Assembly: GCF_934190775.1 (NCBI RefSeq)
Contig: NZ_CAKPTG010000018.1
Location: forward strand, 1 to 56,781
From: an uncultured Phascolarctobacterium sp.
Lineage (GTDB): Bacteria; Bacillota; Negativicutes; Acidaminococcales; Acidaminococcaceae
Direction of reading: 5' to 3'
Length of the DNA: 56,781 bases
In this document: piece after piece, positions 24,539 through 32,475 of the stretch
Numbering within the stretch: position 1 is the first letter of the stretch
Layout of the letters: the number at the start of each line of letters is the position of its first letter
Notes under the pieces: generated by a model
What the model was told of the DNA's origin: nothing
Database searches by the model: none
What the model saw: the letters and a program-made list of their open reading frames with translations, nothing else
Program-made: the position numbers and the translations under genes

Positions 24539-26020
24539 TTATTGCCCTCCCGTTGCAAGTGTCATAATTTTTTCCTGGTCTGCTTCATCGCGCAGCAGTT
24601 CGCCGGCAATGCGGCCTTCGTGGACAACGACGATGCGGTCGCTCATGCCAAGTACCTCCGGTAGCTCCGAAGAAACCATAATAATCGAAACACCACTTGC
24701 AGTAAGCTCGTTCATCAGCTCATATATATCGCGTTTTGCACCTACGTCGATACCACGGGTAGGCTCATCCATAATAATGACCTCCGGGTGCATGCCAACC
24801 CACTTGGCAATAACCACCTTCTGCTGGTTGCCGCCGGAAAGTGCACCGGCCTCTAGGTTCAGGCTGCTGGTCTTTACGCCCAGCTTTTTGGCCATTTTAT
24901 CGGCAAAATCATTAAGCACATTAAAATTGATGACACCGCTTTTGGCAAAGCTGTCAACACTCGGCAGAGCAATGTTGCGCAAAATGGAAAAATCCAGAAT
25001 CAGGCCCTCAGTTTTGCGGTTTTCCGTTACGAAGCCCAATCCTGCGTTAATCGCGTCCTCAGGCTTGGTAATCTTCAGAGGCGCTCCCTTGAAAACCAGC
25101 TCGCCGCCTGCATGAGGATCAACGCCGAAAACGGCGCGCATGATTTCGGTACGACCGCTGCCCATGAGGCCGGCAAAGCCCAAAATCTCGCCCTTGCGCA
25201 GGTTAAAGTTAATATCATGGAAAACTCCCGGCTGCTCAAAGTGCTTAACCTCCAGCAGCACCTCGCCCGGCTTATTGCGGCGGTCGGGATAAAATTCCGT
25301 AATAGAACGGCCAACCATATCGCGGACAATCTGCTCCATGCTGTATTCCTTAACAGGCTTGGTTGCTACAGATACGCCGTCACGCATAACGGTGATGGTA
25401 TCGCAGTTCTGCGTAACCTCTTCCATACGGTGCGAAATATAAACCATAGCTACACCGCGTTTTTTCAGTGAGCGCATAACCTCAAAGAGCTTTTCTGTCT
25501 CTCTTTCGGTCAACGCTGCCGTAGGCTCGTCCATAATAACAACCTTGGCGTCCAGCAGCAGGTTACGCACAATTTCCGTCATCTGCTGCTGTCCTACTGA
25601 GCATTCGCCCGCTTCCATATCCAGCGGCAGCTCAATTTCAATTTCACGGCATTTCTGCTCTGCCAGAGCACGCATAGCCTTAAAGTCCAGGATACCCATG
25701 CCATTGGTTACGCTGTGCATCAAAAACAGGTTTTCCAGAATGCTCAGGTTCGGCCAGATATTCAGCTCCTGATGGATGAAGGCAATGCCATAGGCTTCGG
25801 CCTCCAAAGGATTTTTGAAGCTTATTTCCTTGCCGTCGACAAAAATCTGTCCCTTATCCTGCTTGTGAATACCCGTGAGGATATTCATCAGCGTTGATTT
25901 GCCAGCACCGTTTTCACCCATCAGAGCATGTACCTCACCGCTTTTGAGCTTCAGGTCAACACCCTTGAGCACCTCATTGGAACCAAAGGCCTTATGGATA
26001 TTTCTTAATTCAATCTCCAT
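24539..26020 (-). CDS. rbsA: Ribose ABC transporter ATP-binding protein RbsA
   Basis: Tandem ATPase of 493 residues driving ribose import. The first nucleotide-binding domain has Walker A GENGAGKSTLMNIL, signature SVGQQQMTEI and Walker B VVIMDEPTAAL. The second has GLMGSGRTEIMRAVFG, signature LSGGNQQKVVIAKW and VIIMDEPTRGIDVG. As usual in carbohydrate importers of this class, the second Walker A is degenerate (GSGRTE). It follows rbsD by 30 bases with AAGGAAA upstream. Confidence 0.95.
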   Translation of the reverse strand: MEIELRNIHKAFGSNEVLKGVDLKLKSGEVHALMGENGAGKSTLMNILTGIHKQDKGQIFVDGKEISFKNPLEAEAYGIAFIHQELNIWPNLSILENLFLMHSVTNGMGILDFKAMRALAEQKCREIEIELPLDMEAGECSVGQQQMTEIVRNLLLDAKVVIMDEPTAALTERETEKLFEVMRSLKKRGVAMVYISHRMEEVTQNCDTITVMRDGVSVATKPVKEYSMEQIVRDMVGRSITEFYPDRRNKPGEVLLEVKHFEQPGVFHDINFNLRKGEILGFAGLMGSGRTEIMRAVFGVDPHAGGELVFKGAPLKITKPEDAINAGLGFVTENRKTEGLILDFSILRNIALPSVDSFAKSGVINFNVLNDFADKMAKKLGVKTSSLNLEAGALSGGNQQKVVIAKWVGMHPEVIIMDEPTRGIDVGAKRDIYELMNELTASGVSIIMVSSELPEVLGMSDRIVVVHEGRIAGELLRDEADQEKIMTLATGGQ

Positions 26021-26050
26021 ACTTTCCTTATTCCTACCTTACGCTAATTT

Positions 26051-26449
26051 TTAAAAGAAAACATTGCTGTGCAAAATTACATTGGCATACGGAGTAATTT
26101 CGCCAGTGCGGATAATGCATTTGGCATGCTTGGTTGCTTCCTTGAAGGCTTCGTGGTCTGCGTCGATAATCCACTGCTCTTCGGTAAAGAGCTGCTTCAT
26201 AGCGCCATAGACAGCAGGATTTTTGCCTTCCATTTCCGCTGCAATTTCTACCTTTTCGATAACCATATTCTTGGCTACTTCTTCCACAACCTCCAAAAAG
26301 GAGGGAGTTCCCGGCTTCAGCGCCAGGTCGATTTTCTGCACGCCTGCAGGCACAGGCAAGCCGCAATCACCGATAACAATGGTGTCAGTGTGGCCTAAAT
26401 CAGCCAGCACCTTCGCAATAGAGCTGTTTAACATTCCACCCTTTTGCAT
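26051..26449 (-). CDS. rbsD: D-ribose pyranase RbsD
   Basis: Interconverts pyranose and furanose forms of ribose so that ribokinase can use it. The 132-residue protein begins MQKGGMLNSSIAKVLADLGHTD and has IVIGDCGLPVP, the family IDLALKPGTPSF segment and the C-terminal RTGEITPYANVILHSNV active-site region. Its ATG shares one base with the rbsK stop (TAATG), a coupling arrangement. Confidence 0.95.
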   Translation of the reverse strand: MQKGGMLNSSIAKVLADLGHTDTIVIGDCGLPVPAGVQKIDLALKPGTPSFLEVVEEVAKNMVIEKVEIAAEMEGKNPAVYGAMKQLFTEEQWIIDADHEAFKEATKHAKCIIRTGEITPYANVILHSNVFF

Positions 26450-27330
26450 TATTTAAGCATCTCCTCTACTTCATGTAAATAAGGCATACCGCCCTGCGCT
26501 CCCAGCTTTTGTACCGAAAGAGCTGCGGCAGCATTGGCAAAGCTGATGCTTTCCTGCATGGATTTGCCATTTGCACGGGCAACGGCAAAGGCACCGTTAA
26601 AGGTGTCGCCTGCACCCGTAGTGTCAACCGGCTTTACCTTAAAGCCGGGAACAGTAATAACCTGGCCCTTTTCCGCATAGGCAACACCCTTGCTGCCCAG
26701 CGTCATAATCACCTTGCCCTGGTTCTGGTCAAGGATATCCGCCTTGCCCTTACCGGCAAACAGTGTTGCTGCCTCATGCTCGTTGGGAGTCAGATAAGTA
26801 ATCTTATCCAGCAAAGCCTGCGGCACCGGAGCAACAGGCGCAGGATTCAGCAGCACCGGTACACCATGCGCTGCGCATTTTTCAATAACATAGGCATTGG
26901 TGGCAGCAGGAATTTCGTGCTGCAGCAGCACCATATCTGCCTTGCTGATATCTTCCCATGCTTCATCAATCAGCTCAGGGGATACCAGGTCATTCGCTGC
27001 CTTGATAACGATAATTGTGTTATCGTCCTCTGCAACAGTAATGTGAGCAGTACCGCTGTTTTCACCCGGCAGTACCTTCACATAGGTGGAATCAACATTG
27101 TTCTCCTTCAAAGCCTTCAGCACCAGTTGACCATATACGTCATCACCGATGCAGCCAACCATCATAACATCTGCTCCCAGACGGGCAGCAGCAACAGCCT
27201 GGTTGGCACCCTTACCGCCGGGGGAAACGGTCAGGCGGTTGCCGAAAATAGTTTCTCCGGGGTGCACCCAGCGGTCACATTCCACGGTAATATCAATATT
27301 ACAGCTACCTACTACGACAATCTTTGACAT
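26449..27330 (-). CDS. rbsK: Ribokinase
   Basis: Phosphorylates ribose to ribose 5-phosphate. The 293-residue PfkB-family protein has the first signature GGKGANQAVAAARLGADV (near 37-54) and the second, DTTGAGDTFNGAFAVA (near 237-252), with the catalytic aspartate in GAGD. It is first in rbsKDACB; a good AGGAGG lies upstream. No LacI-type rbsR is encoded in the window, so control must come from elsewhere. The upstream region has an AGCAG-N8-CTGCT inverted repeat (about 27364-27381) that could be an operator, weakly supported. Confidence 0.95.
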   Translation of the reverse strand: MSKIVVVGSCNIDITVECDRWVHPGETIFGNRLTVSPGGKGANQAVAAARLGADVMMVGCIGDDVYGQLVLKALKENNVDSTYVKVLPGENSGTAHITVAEDDNTIIVIKAANDLVSPELIDEAWEDISKADMVLLQHEIPAATNAYVIEKCAAHGVPVLLNPAPVAPVPQALLDKITYLTPNEHEAATLFAGKGKADILDQNQGKVIMTLGSKGVAYAEKGQVITVPGFKVKPVDTTGAGDTFNGAFAVARANGKSMQESISFANAAAALSVQKLGAQGGMPYLHEVEEMLK

Positions 27331-27406
27331 ATTTACAACCTCCTGTCTTCAGGATTATTACAGCAGCGTACTTTCTGCTATCACAGTATGTATCTGCTGT
27401 CTATAT

Positions 27407-28345
27407 TTAGATTATTTTTTGTAATAACAAAGCATATTCGCCGACAATCAGATTTGGCTGCAGCAAATCCTTGAGCAGTGCTATCTGCTTGCGGCTCGTT
27501 TTTGGCATGGTCTGCTGCCAATAGGTTATGGCGAGCTGCAGCAGTCGCAGCAGCTCTTCCCTGGCGCTCTTGTCTTCGGCAGTAAGCTGCCACCAAAAGC
27601 TGTACCATTGGCGGAAGATGTCGGCATCGTCCAGCATCGCTGAGCGCGATACATTGGCCGTTACATCGCGCAGATGGCGCAAAAGCAGCTGCAAAAGCAC
27701 AGCCTGCTGCTCAGGCTGTGCCATGGGCACGCGCCGCAGCAGCAGGCGATACAGAAGCGTCAGCTCCCTGTACATCCTGCAGGCCTTGTCAAAGCCATCC
27801 CAGCGTGCATAAACAACGAAGTGCAGCTGCAGCTGCTGCAGGCTCCACGCCCAACATTGCAGGTCCTGCTGCTTCAACAGCCAGCGCCCGGCCTCACGCA
27901 GCAAAAACGCTGTCTCCTCGCGCCACCGCCTGCGTGCCATACGCGCCGCCAGGTTTAGCCATTCAGCCATAAACTTCTGCAGCAGCTCCGTATCACCGGC
28001 GTGCGTCCGCAGCCAGCGCCGCGCCAGCAGCGCGAGCGCGGCGCGCTCCTCGCTCAAACGCCTGTCACACACAGCAAAGGCCAGCTGCAGCAAAAAGCTG
28101 CCGCCCTGCCTAGCCAACTGCGGATTAACCAGCAACTGCTCCAGGCGCAGCCTGCTTGCCTGCATCCAGGCCGCAAAAAGCTGCCGTTGCCGGTGGCGTA
28201 AGGCCACCAGCAGACAGCAGCTGATTGCTTGTAATGCTTCGTTATCTGCTGCTTCAGCAATAATACCCGAAAAAGCTGTGCAGGCGTTTTCTTCTCTGCC
28301 TTCGCGCAGAGCAACACATGTTTCTAAAATAAGTTCTGCTACCAT
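27407..28345 (-). CDS. Hypothetical protein, Leu/Arg/Gln-rich, helical
   Basis: I do not recognise this 312-residue protein. The start is set at 28345 (MVAELILETCVALREGREEN), where TAGGA of the ribosome-binding site overlaps the pyk stop; an ATG at 28396 lies inside pyk. It is rich in Leu, Arg, Ala, Gln and Trp, has no signal peptide or clear membrane helix, and reads as amphipathic helices throughout, possibly an alpha-solenoid. Segments such as RRWREETAFLLREAGRWLL recur in style without exact repeats. The close link to pyk suggests co-translation, but no function can be assigned. Confidence 0.8.
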   Translation of the reverse strand: MVAELILETCVALREGREENACTAFSGIIAEAADNEALQAISCCLLVALRHRQRQLFAAWMQASRLRLEQLLVNPQLARQGGSFLLQLAFAVCDRRLSEERAALALLARRWLRTHAGDTELLQKFMAEWLNLAARMARRRWREETAFLLREAGRWLLKQQDLQCWAWSLQQLQLHFVVYARWDGFDKACRMYRELTLLYRLLLRRVPMAQPEQQAVLLQLLLRHLRDVTANVSRSAMLDDADIFRQWYSFWWQLTAEDKSAREELLRLLQLAITYWQQTMPKTSRKQIALLKDLLQPNLIVGEYALLLQKII

Positions 28346-28349
28346 ATTC

Positions 28350-30101
28350 CTACAGGTTAATATCGCCTTCGTAAACGTCGCCGGAAACAGGATCAACCGT
28401 TACCACGAGTCCATCAGTCAGCTTTGATGTTGCCTTTTCCGCGCCTACGATAACAGGCAGGCCACAGGTTACCGCAACAATGGCGGTAGAAGATGTCAGG
28501 CCACCCTCTTCGGCGATAATCGCTGCTGCCTTGGCAGCAGCCTGCGGTACAAACTCGTCATTAAGCACATCAACTACAAGGACATCGCCCTTCTGCAACT
28601 TGTCCTTGAAGTCTGCTGCAGTGCGGCCTACGCAGATGCGTCCGGTGACAGTCTTGCTGCCGATACCGGTGCCGCTGAGCAGCTTGGTACCCACTGTAAC
28701 CACCTTAATCAGATTAGTACTGCCCGGAGTACCGATAGGTACACCAGCAGTTATAACAACAGATGCGCCGTCCTTGATTACAGAGTGATGCAAAGCACAC
28801 TGCAAAGACAGCTCAATCATTTCGTCAGTATTTGTGGAGTATGGCCCCAAAAGCGGCAGCACACCCCAATAAAGCTGCATTGCACGCACGCGCTCCGGCA
28901 AACGTGATACAGCAACAACAGTACACTGAGGCTTATATTTGGCAATCATGCGCGCCGTAAAGCCTGATTCCGTAATCGTAAGAATAGTATCTGCCTTGAT
29001 CTCCTGGGCAATCTGCACAGTAGCATGGCTGATGGCATCGGTAGAATGGATGCGCTCGCTTATGCCCTTCTTCTGGAAGATATGCACATAATCAAGCGCA
29101 TTTTCCGTGCGCACAGCAATCTTGGCCATCGTCTGCACTGCCTCCAGCGGATATTTGCCGCTGGCAGTTTCGCCGCTCAGCATAATAACATCGCTGCCGT
29201 CGAAAATAGAGTTGGCAACGTCGCTGGCCTCGGCACGTGTTGCACGATAGCTGTTAATCATGCTCTCGAGCATCTGCGTAGCCGTAATAACAGGCTTGCC
29301 TGCCTTGTTGCAGCGTGCAATGATATCCTTCTGCACCAGCGGTACATCCTCGGTCGGAATCTCTACGCCCAGGTCGCCTCTGGCAACCATAATGCCGTCA
29401 GATACACCGATAATCTCATCAATATGCTGCACACCGGCCTCGTTTTCGATTTTGGAAATAATCCCGATAGAAGAGCCTGCTTCCTCGAGCACCTTGCGGA
29501 TAGCGAGTACATCATCGGCCTTCTGTACAAAGGATGCCGCAATATAATCCATATCATGCTCGACAGCAAAAAGAATATCTGCCCTGTCCTGTTCCGACAA
29601 GAACGGCAGCTTCAGCTCAATGCCGGGGCAGGCCACGCGCTTACGCGAGCTGAGCTCGCCGCCGTTGACTACCTTGGTATAAATTCTGCAGCCATCAATG
29701 CGTACAACCTTTAGGGAAAGCAGACCGTCGGCCAGCAGAATATTGCTGCCTATTTCTACCTCCTGCGGCAGGCCGGCATAATTGACGTGTGCCATATGGC
29801 GGTCGCCCAAATAGTCCTCGGTAGTCAGGCAAAAATCATCGCCCTCGTTCAGCTGGATTTTGCTTTCGGCAAACATGCCCAGACGCATTTCCGGCCCCTT
29901 GGTATCGGCAATCGTAGCGATTACCTTACCGGCCTCTTCTGCTGCCTGGCGCACCAGCTGCAGCCTTTTGCCATGGTCCTCATGGTTACCATGGGAAAAG
30001 TTGAAGCGTGCCAGATCCATGCCTGCCAGCATCATCTTACGCAAAAGCTCGACATTGTCCGTGCTTGGACCGACTGTACAGATAATCTTCGTCTTCTTCA
30101 T
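28350..30101 (-). CDS. pyk: Pyruvate kinase with C-terminal PEP-utiliser-like domain
   Basis: Last step of glycolysis, PEP plus ADP to pyruvate plus ATP. The 583-residue protein has the N-terminal MKKTKIICTVGPSTDN, LARFNFSHGNHEDH, the active-site ISKIENEAGVQHIDEII and MVARGDLGVEIP, and IMLSGETASGKYPLEAVQTM. The extra domain (about 475-583) seen in Bacillus-type pyruvate kinases is present, but its usual TSHAAI motif reads TSSTAI, so the histidine is absent. GAGGAGG lies 11 bases before the ATG. Confidence 0.97.
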   Translation of the reverse strand: MKKTKIICTVGPSTDNVELLRKMMLAGMDLARFNFSHGNHEDHGKRLQLVRQAAEEAGKVIATIADTKGPEMRLGMFAESKIQLNEGDDFCLTTEDYLGDRHMAHVNYAGLPQEVEIGSNILLADGLLSLKVVRIDGCRIYTKVVNGGELSSRKRVACPGIELKLPFLSEQDRADILFAVEHDMDYIAASFVQKADDVLAIRKVLEEAGSSIGIISKIENEAGVQHIDEIIGVSDGIMVARGDLGVEIPTEDVPLVQKDIIARCNKAGKPVITATQMLESMINSYRATRAEASDVANSIFDGSDVIMLSGETASGKYPLEAVQTMAKIAVRTENALDYVHIFQKKGISERIHSTDAISHATVQIAQEIKADTILTITESGFTARMIAKYKPQCTVVAVSRLPERVRAMQLYWGVLPLLGPYSTNTDEMIELSLQCALHHSVIKDGASVVITAGVPIGTPGSTNLIKVVTVGTKLLSGTGIGSKTVTGRICVGRTAADFKDKLQKGDVLVVDVLNDEFVPQAAAKAAAIIAEEGGLTSSTAIVAVTCGLPVIVGAEKATSKLTDGLVVTVDPVSGDVYEGDINL

Positions 30102-30116
30102 CAGGACAGCGCCTCC

Positions 30117-30311
30117 TCAGTACTGAAACTTATTCTCGCACAAAACCTCATAGGCATCCTCTGCCTCCGAAACCGGCAGGCAGATTTCATAAGCCTTGTT
30201 ATGCTTGCCTCCGGAACTTTTAAGCTGTACCAAAAAGCCGTTTTCCGTAAGCAACTGTTTTATTTTATTGGCTTGTTCCTCAGTGTGGGCAATATAAATT
30301 GTTTTCCACAT
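30117..30311 (-). CDS. Small DUF2007-like protein
   Basis: A 64-residue protein beginning MWKTIYIAHTEEQANKIKQLL and ending SEAEDAYEVLCENKFQY. It resembles small ferredoxin-fold proteins (DUF2007-like) often found next to pfkA, pyk or accA in Firmicutes; the resemblance is from memory. A strong AGGAGG precedes the ATG and pyk follows 15 bases downstream. Function unknown; a ligand-binding or regulatory role would fit the fold. Confidence 0.75.
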   Translation of the reverse strand: MWKTIYIAHTEEQANKIKQLLTENGFLVQLKSSGGKHNKAYEICLPVSEAEDAYEVLCENKFQY

Positions 30312-30343
30312 ACTAGAATGCCTCCTGTAAATCAGGTATCAAA

Positions 30344-31324
30344 TTATGCCTTGTAAGCTTTGATTTTTTCAATCAGCTTCGGCAGAATTACGTTAACATC
30401 ACCTACGATGCCATAATGAGCAACGGTGAAAATCGGTGCTTCTGCGTCCTTGTTGATAGCGATGATGATATCACTGTCCTTCATGCCGGACAGATGCTGG
30501 ATAGCACCGCTGATGCCGCAGGCAAAGTAGATATGCGGAGTAACAGATTTACCGGATTGGCCAACCTGTTGGGAGTGAGTCAGCCAGCCCTCGTCAATAG
30601 CAGCACGGGTGCCTGCTACTGCAGAGTTTTCAAAGAGAGCTGCCAGCTGCTCGAGCACATCAAAGTTTTCTTTGCTGCCAAAGCCGCGGCCACCTGCTGC
30701 GATCATATCAGCTTCATCAATCTTAACAGCGTTTTCGCTGCTCAGAGCTTCTTTTTTAACCAGCTCAACGCGGCTTACAGCACCTGCTTCCGGAGTGAAG
30801 GCAATAACCTCACCGGTGCGGGTGTTGTCCAGTTCTGCCGGCTTGAACACTTTAGGACGTACAGTGCCCATTTGCGGACGGTTAACGTCGCAGATGATGG
30901 TAGCACAGATGTTGCCGCCCAGTGCAGGACGAGTCCAGGCAACGAGCTTCTCATCGGTTACATCAAGAGCGGTGCAGTCAGCGCACAGACCGGTATGCAG
31001 ACGTGCTGCAACACGCGGAGCCAGGTCACGGCCGTCATCGGTAGCACCGAACATAATGGATGCGGGATCATATTTTTTAGACAATTGGCAGATAGCATCG
31101 GTATATAACTCGGTGTCATACTCTGCATATTTAGCATCCTCAATAACATAAACAACGTCAGCACCGGCAGCAATCAGCTGCTGCGGCAGCTCGCCTGCAG
31201 CAGCGGTCACCAGTACCGCACAGCATTTTTCCTCCAGCTTGGCACACAGCTCTTTGGCAGCGCCCAACAGCTCAAAGGTAACATTCATCAGCTGACCATT
31301 TTCCTGTTCAGCAATAACCCACAT
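30344..31324 (-). CDS. etfA: Electron transfer flavoprotein alpha subunit
   Basis: FAD-binding ETF subunit of 326 residues. The C-terminal FAD domain shows GGRGFGSKENFDVLEQLA, VAGTRAAIDEGW, QVGQSGKSVTPHIYFACGIS, SGAIQHLSGMKDSDIIIAIN and AHYGIVGDV, all diagnostic. It pairs with EtfB and a small ferredoxin encoded between them. In anaerobic Firmicutes such ETFs work with acyl-CoA or lactate dehydrogenases, some by flavin-based bifurcation; no dehydrogenase partner gene is in the window, so the partner is unknown. Confidence 0.95.
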   Translation of the reverse strand: MWVIAEQENGQLMNVTFELLGAAKELCAKLEEKCCAVLVTAAAGELPQQLIAAGADVVYVIEDAKYAEYDTELYTDAICQLSKKYDPASIMFGATDDGRDLAPRVAARLHTGLCADCTALDVTDEKLVAWTRPALGGNICATIICDVNRPQMGTVRPKVFKPAELDNTRTGEVIAFTPEAGAVSRVELVKKEALSSENAVKIDEADMIAAGGRGFGSKENFDVLEQLAALFENSAVAGTRAAIDEGWLTHSQQVGQSGKSVTPHIYFACGISGAIQHLSGMKDSDIIIAINKDAEAPIFTVAHYGIVGDVNVILPKLIEKIKAYKA

Positions 31325-31336
31325 ATTTACACACTC

Positions 31337-31537
31337 CTATTCGTTATCTTCAGTATTGTCATTTTCGGCAATAGCTATGGCCTCCATGGAACATTCGCGG
31401 ATGCAGGCACCACAGCAGACACACTGCTGCATATCAATCTGCGCCCTGCCCTCGTACAGCGCAATAGCCCCCATCGGGCATACTGCAACACATTCCTCAC
31501 AGCCACAGCAAAGCTGCCTGTTTACTTTTATCAGCAT
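31337..31537 (-). CDS. Two-[4Fe-4S] ferredoxin
   Basis: A 66-residue ferredoxin with two cluster motifs, CCGCEECVAVCPMGAI (near 9-25) and CVCCGACIRECSMEAI (near 39-54), and an acidic C-terminal tail (ENDNTEDNE). It lies between etfB (8 bases) and etfA (12 bases). In some bifurcating ETFs this domain is fused to the EtfA N-terminus, so here it may be a separate subunit serving the same purpose. Confidence 0.93.
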   Translation of the reverse strand: MLIKVNRQLCCGCEECVAVCPMGAIALYEGRAQIDMQQCVCCGACIRECSMEAIAIAENDNTEDNE

Positions 31538-31545
31538 GGTTCGCC

Positions 31546-32340
31546 TTAGCGGGTAATAACCTCTGCCTTAACCAGCTTTTCAAACAGCATATCTACTGCT
31601 GCATCAGCATCTGCTTCGGTAATGATTTCGCCGTTGATTTCAGGCGGAGCCGGGGTGAAGGCTTTTTTAACCTTGGTCGGAGAGCCCTTCAGGCCTACGG
31701 TTGCCGGATCAAGCTCCAGGTCTGCAACAGTCAGAGTAGGAATCTGCGCCTTACGTGCTTTCATTTTGCCCTTAATGCTGGCAAAACGCGGCTCTTTTTC
31801 AGATTTGGTTACGGTAACTAAGAGCGGTGCAGCGCAAGCCAAAGTCAGCTGGTAGTTTTCGTTTTCACGTACCACAACAAATTTGCCGTCTTCGTAGCTC
31901 AGGCTCAGAGCGCCGGTAATTTGAGGAATTCCCAGATGCTCAGCCATTTCCGGGCCAACCTGTGCAGTATCGCCGTCTACTGCCTGCTTGCCGCAGAGCA
32001 CGAGGTCGAACTCGCCCAAATGTTTAACAGTAGCAGCCAGAGCCAGGCTGGTTGCCAGAGTATCGCTGCCGCCCAGAACGCGGTCGCTCAGCAGAACGCC
32101 ATCATCAGCGCCCATAGCGATTGCTTCCTTCAAAATATCGGTTGCCTGGGGCAGGCCCATGGTCAGTACAGTTACCTTAGCACCTTCCTTGTCCTTCAGG
32201 CACAGAGCTACCTCCAATGCCTGACGGTCATAAGGGTTCATAATATTTTCTACACCCGTACGGTCCAAGGTATTGGTTTCGCGGTTAAATTTTACTTTTG
32301 CCGTATCCGGCACTTGTTTTAAACAAACGAGAATATTCAT
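31546..32340 (-). CDS. etfB: Electron transfer flavoprotein beta subunit
   Basis: ETF subunit of 264 residues with the family opening MNILVCLKQVPDTAKVKFN. The FAD/AMP-binding core is MGADDGVLLSDRVLGGSDTLATS and the DLVLCGKQAVDGDTAQVGPEMAEHLG segment. The SDR...GSDTLATS loop resembles that of bifurcating ETFs, but assignment to that class needs alignment. It is the first gene of the etfB-ferredoxin-etfA operon, with AAGGAGG and a clear promoter upstream. Confidence 0.95.
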   Translation of the reverse strand: MNILVCLKQVPDTAKVKFNRETNTLDRTGVENIMNPYDRQALEVALCLKDKEGAKVTVLTMGLPQATDILKEAIAMGADDGVLLSDRVLGGSDTLATSLALAATVKHLGEFDLVLCGKQAVDGDTAQVGPEMAEHLGIPQITGALSLSYEDGKFVVVRENENYQLTLACAAPLLVTVTKSEKEPRFASIKGKMKARKAQIPTLTVADLELDPATVGLKGSPTKVKKAFTPAPPEINGEIITEADADAAVDMLFEKLVKAEVITR

Positions 32341-32402
32341 TTGCTGCCTCCTTAAGCTTTATACAGGAGCTGTTGCTCCGGCTTTTTTACATTCTTCTCT
32401 TT

Positions 32403-32432
32403 ATTTTAGCATTTTTGCACTTAAACTTGCAA
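32403..32432 (-). promoter_or_regulatory. Promoter of etfB-ferredoxin-etfA
   Basis: On the minus strand TTGCAA (32427-32432) and TAAAAT (32403-32408) are 18 bases apart. A GGAGC/GCTCC hairpin lies in the leader (about 32365-32380). Confidence 0.7.
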
Positions 32433-32475
32433 GTATATCATGAAAGTTTATGAAAAATAGCTCAATCAATTATAC

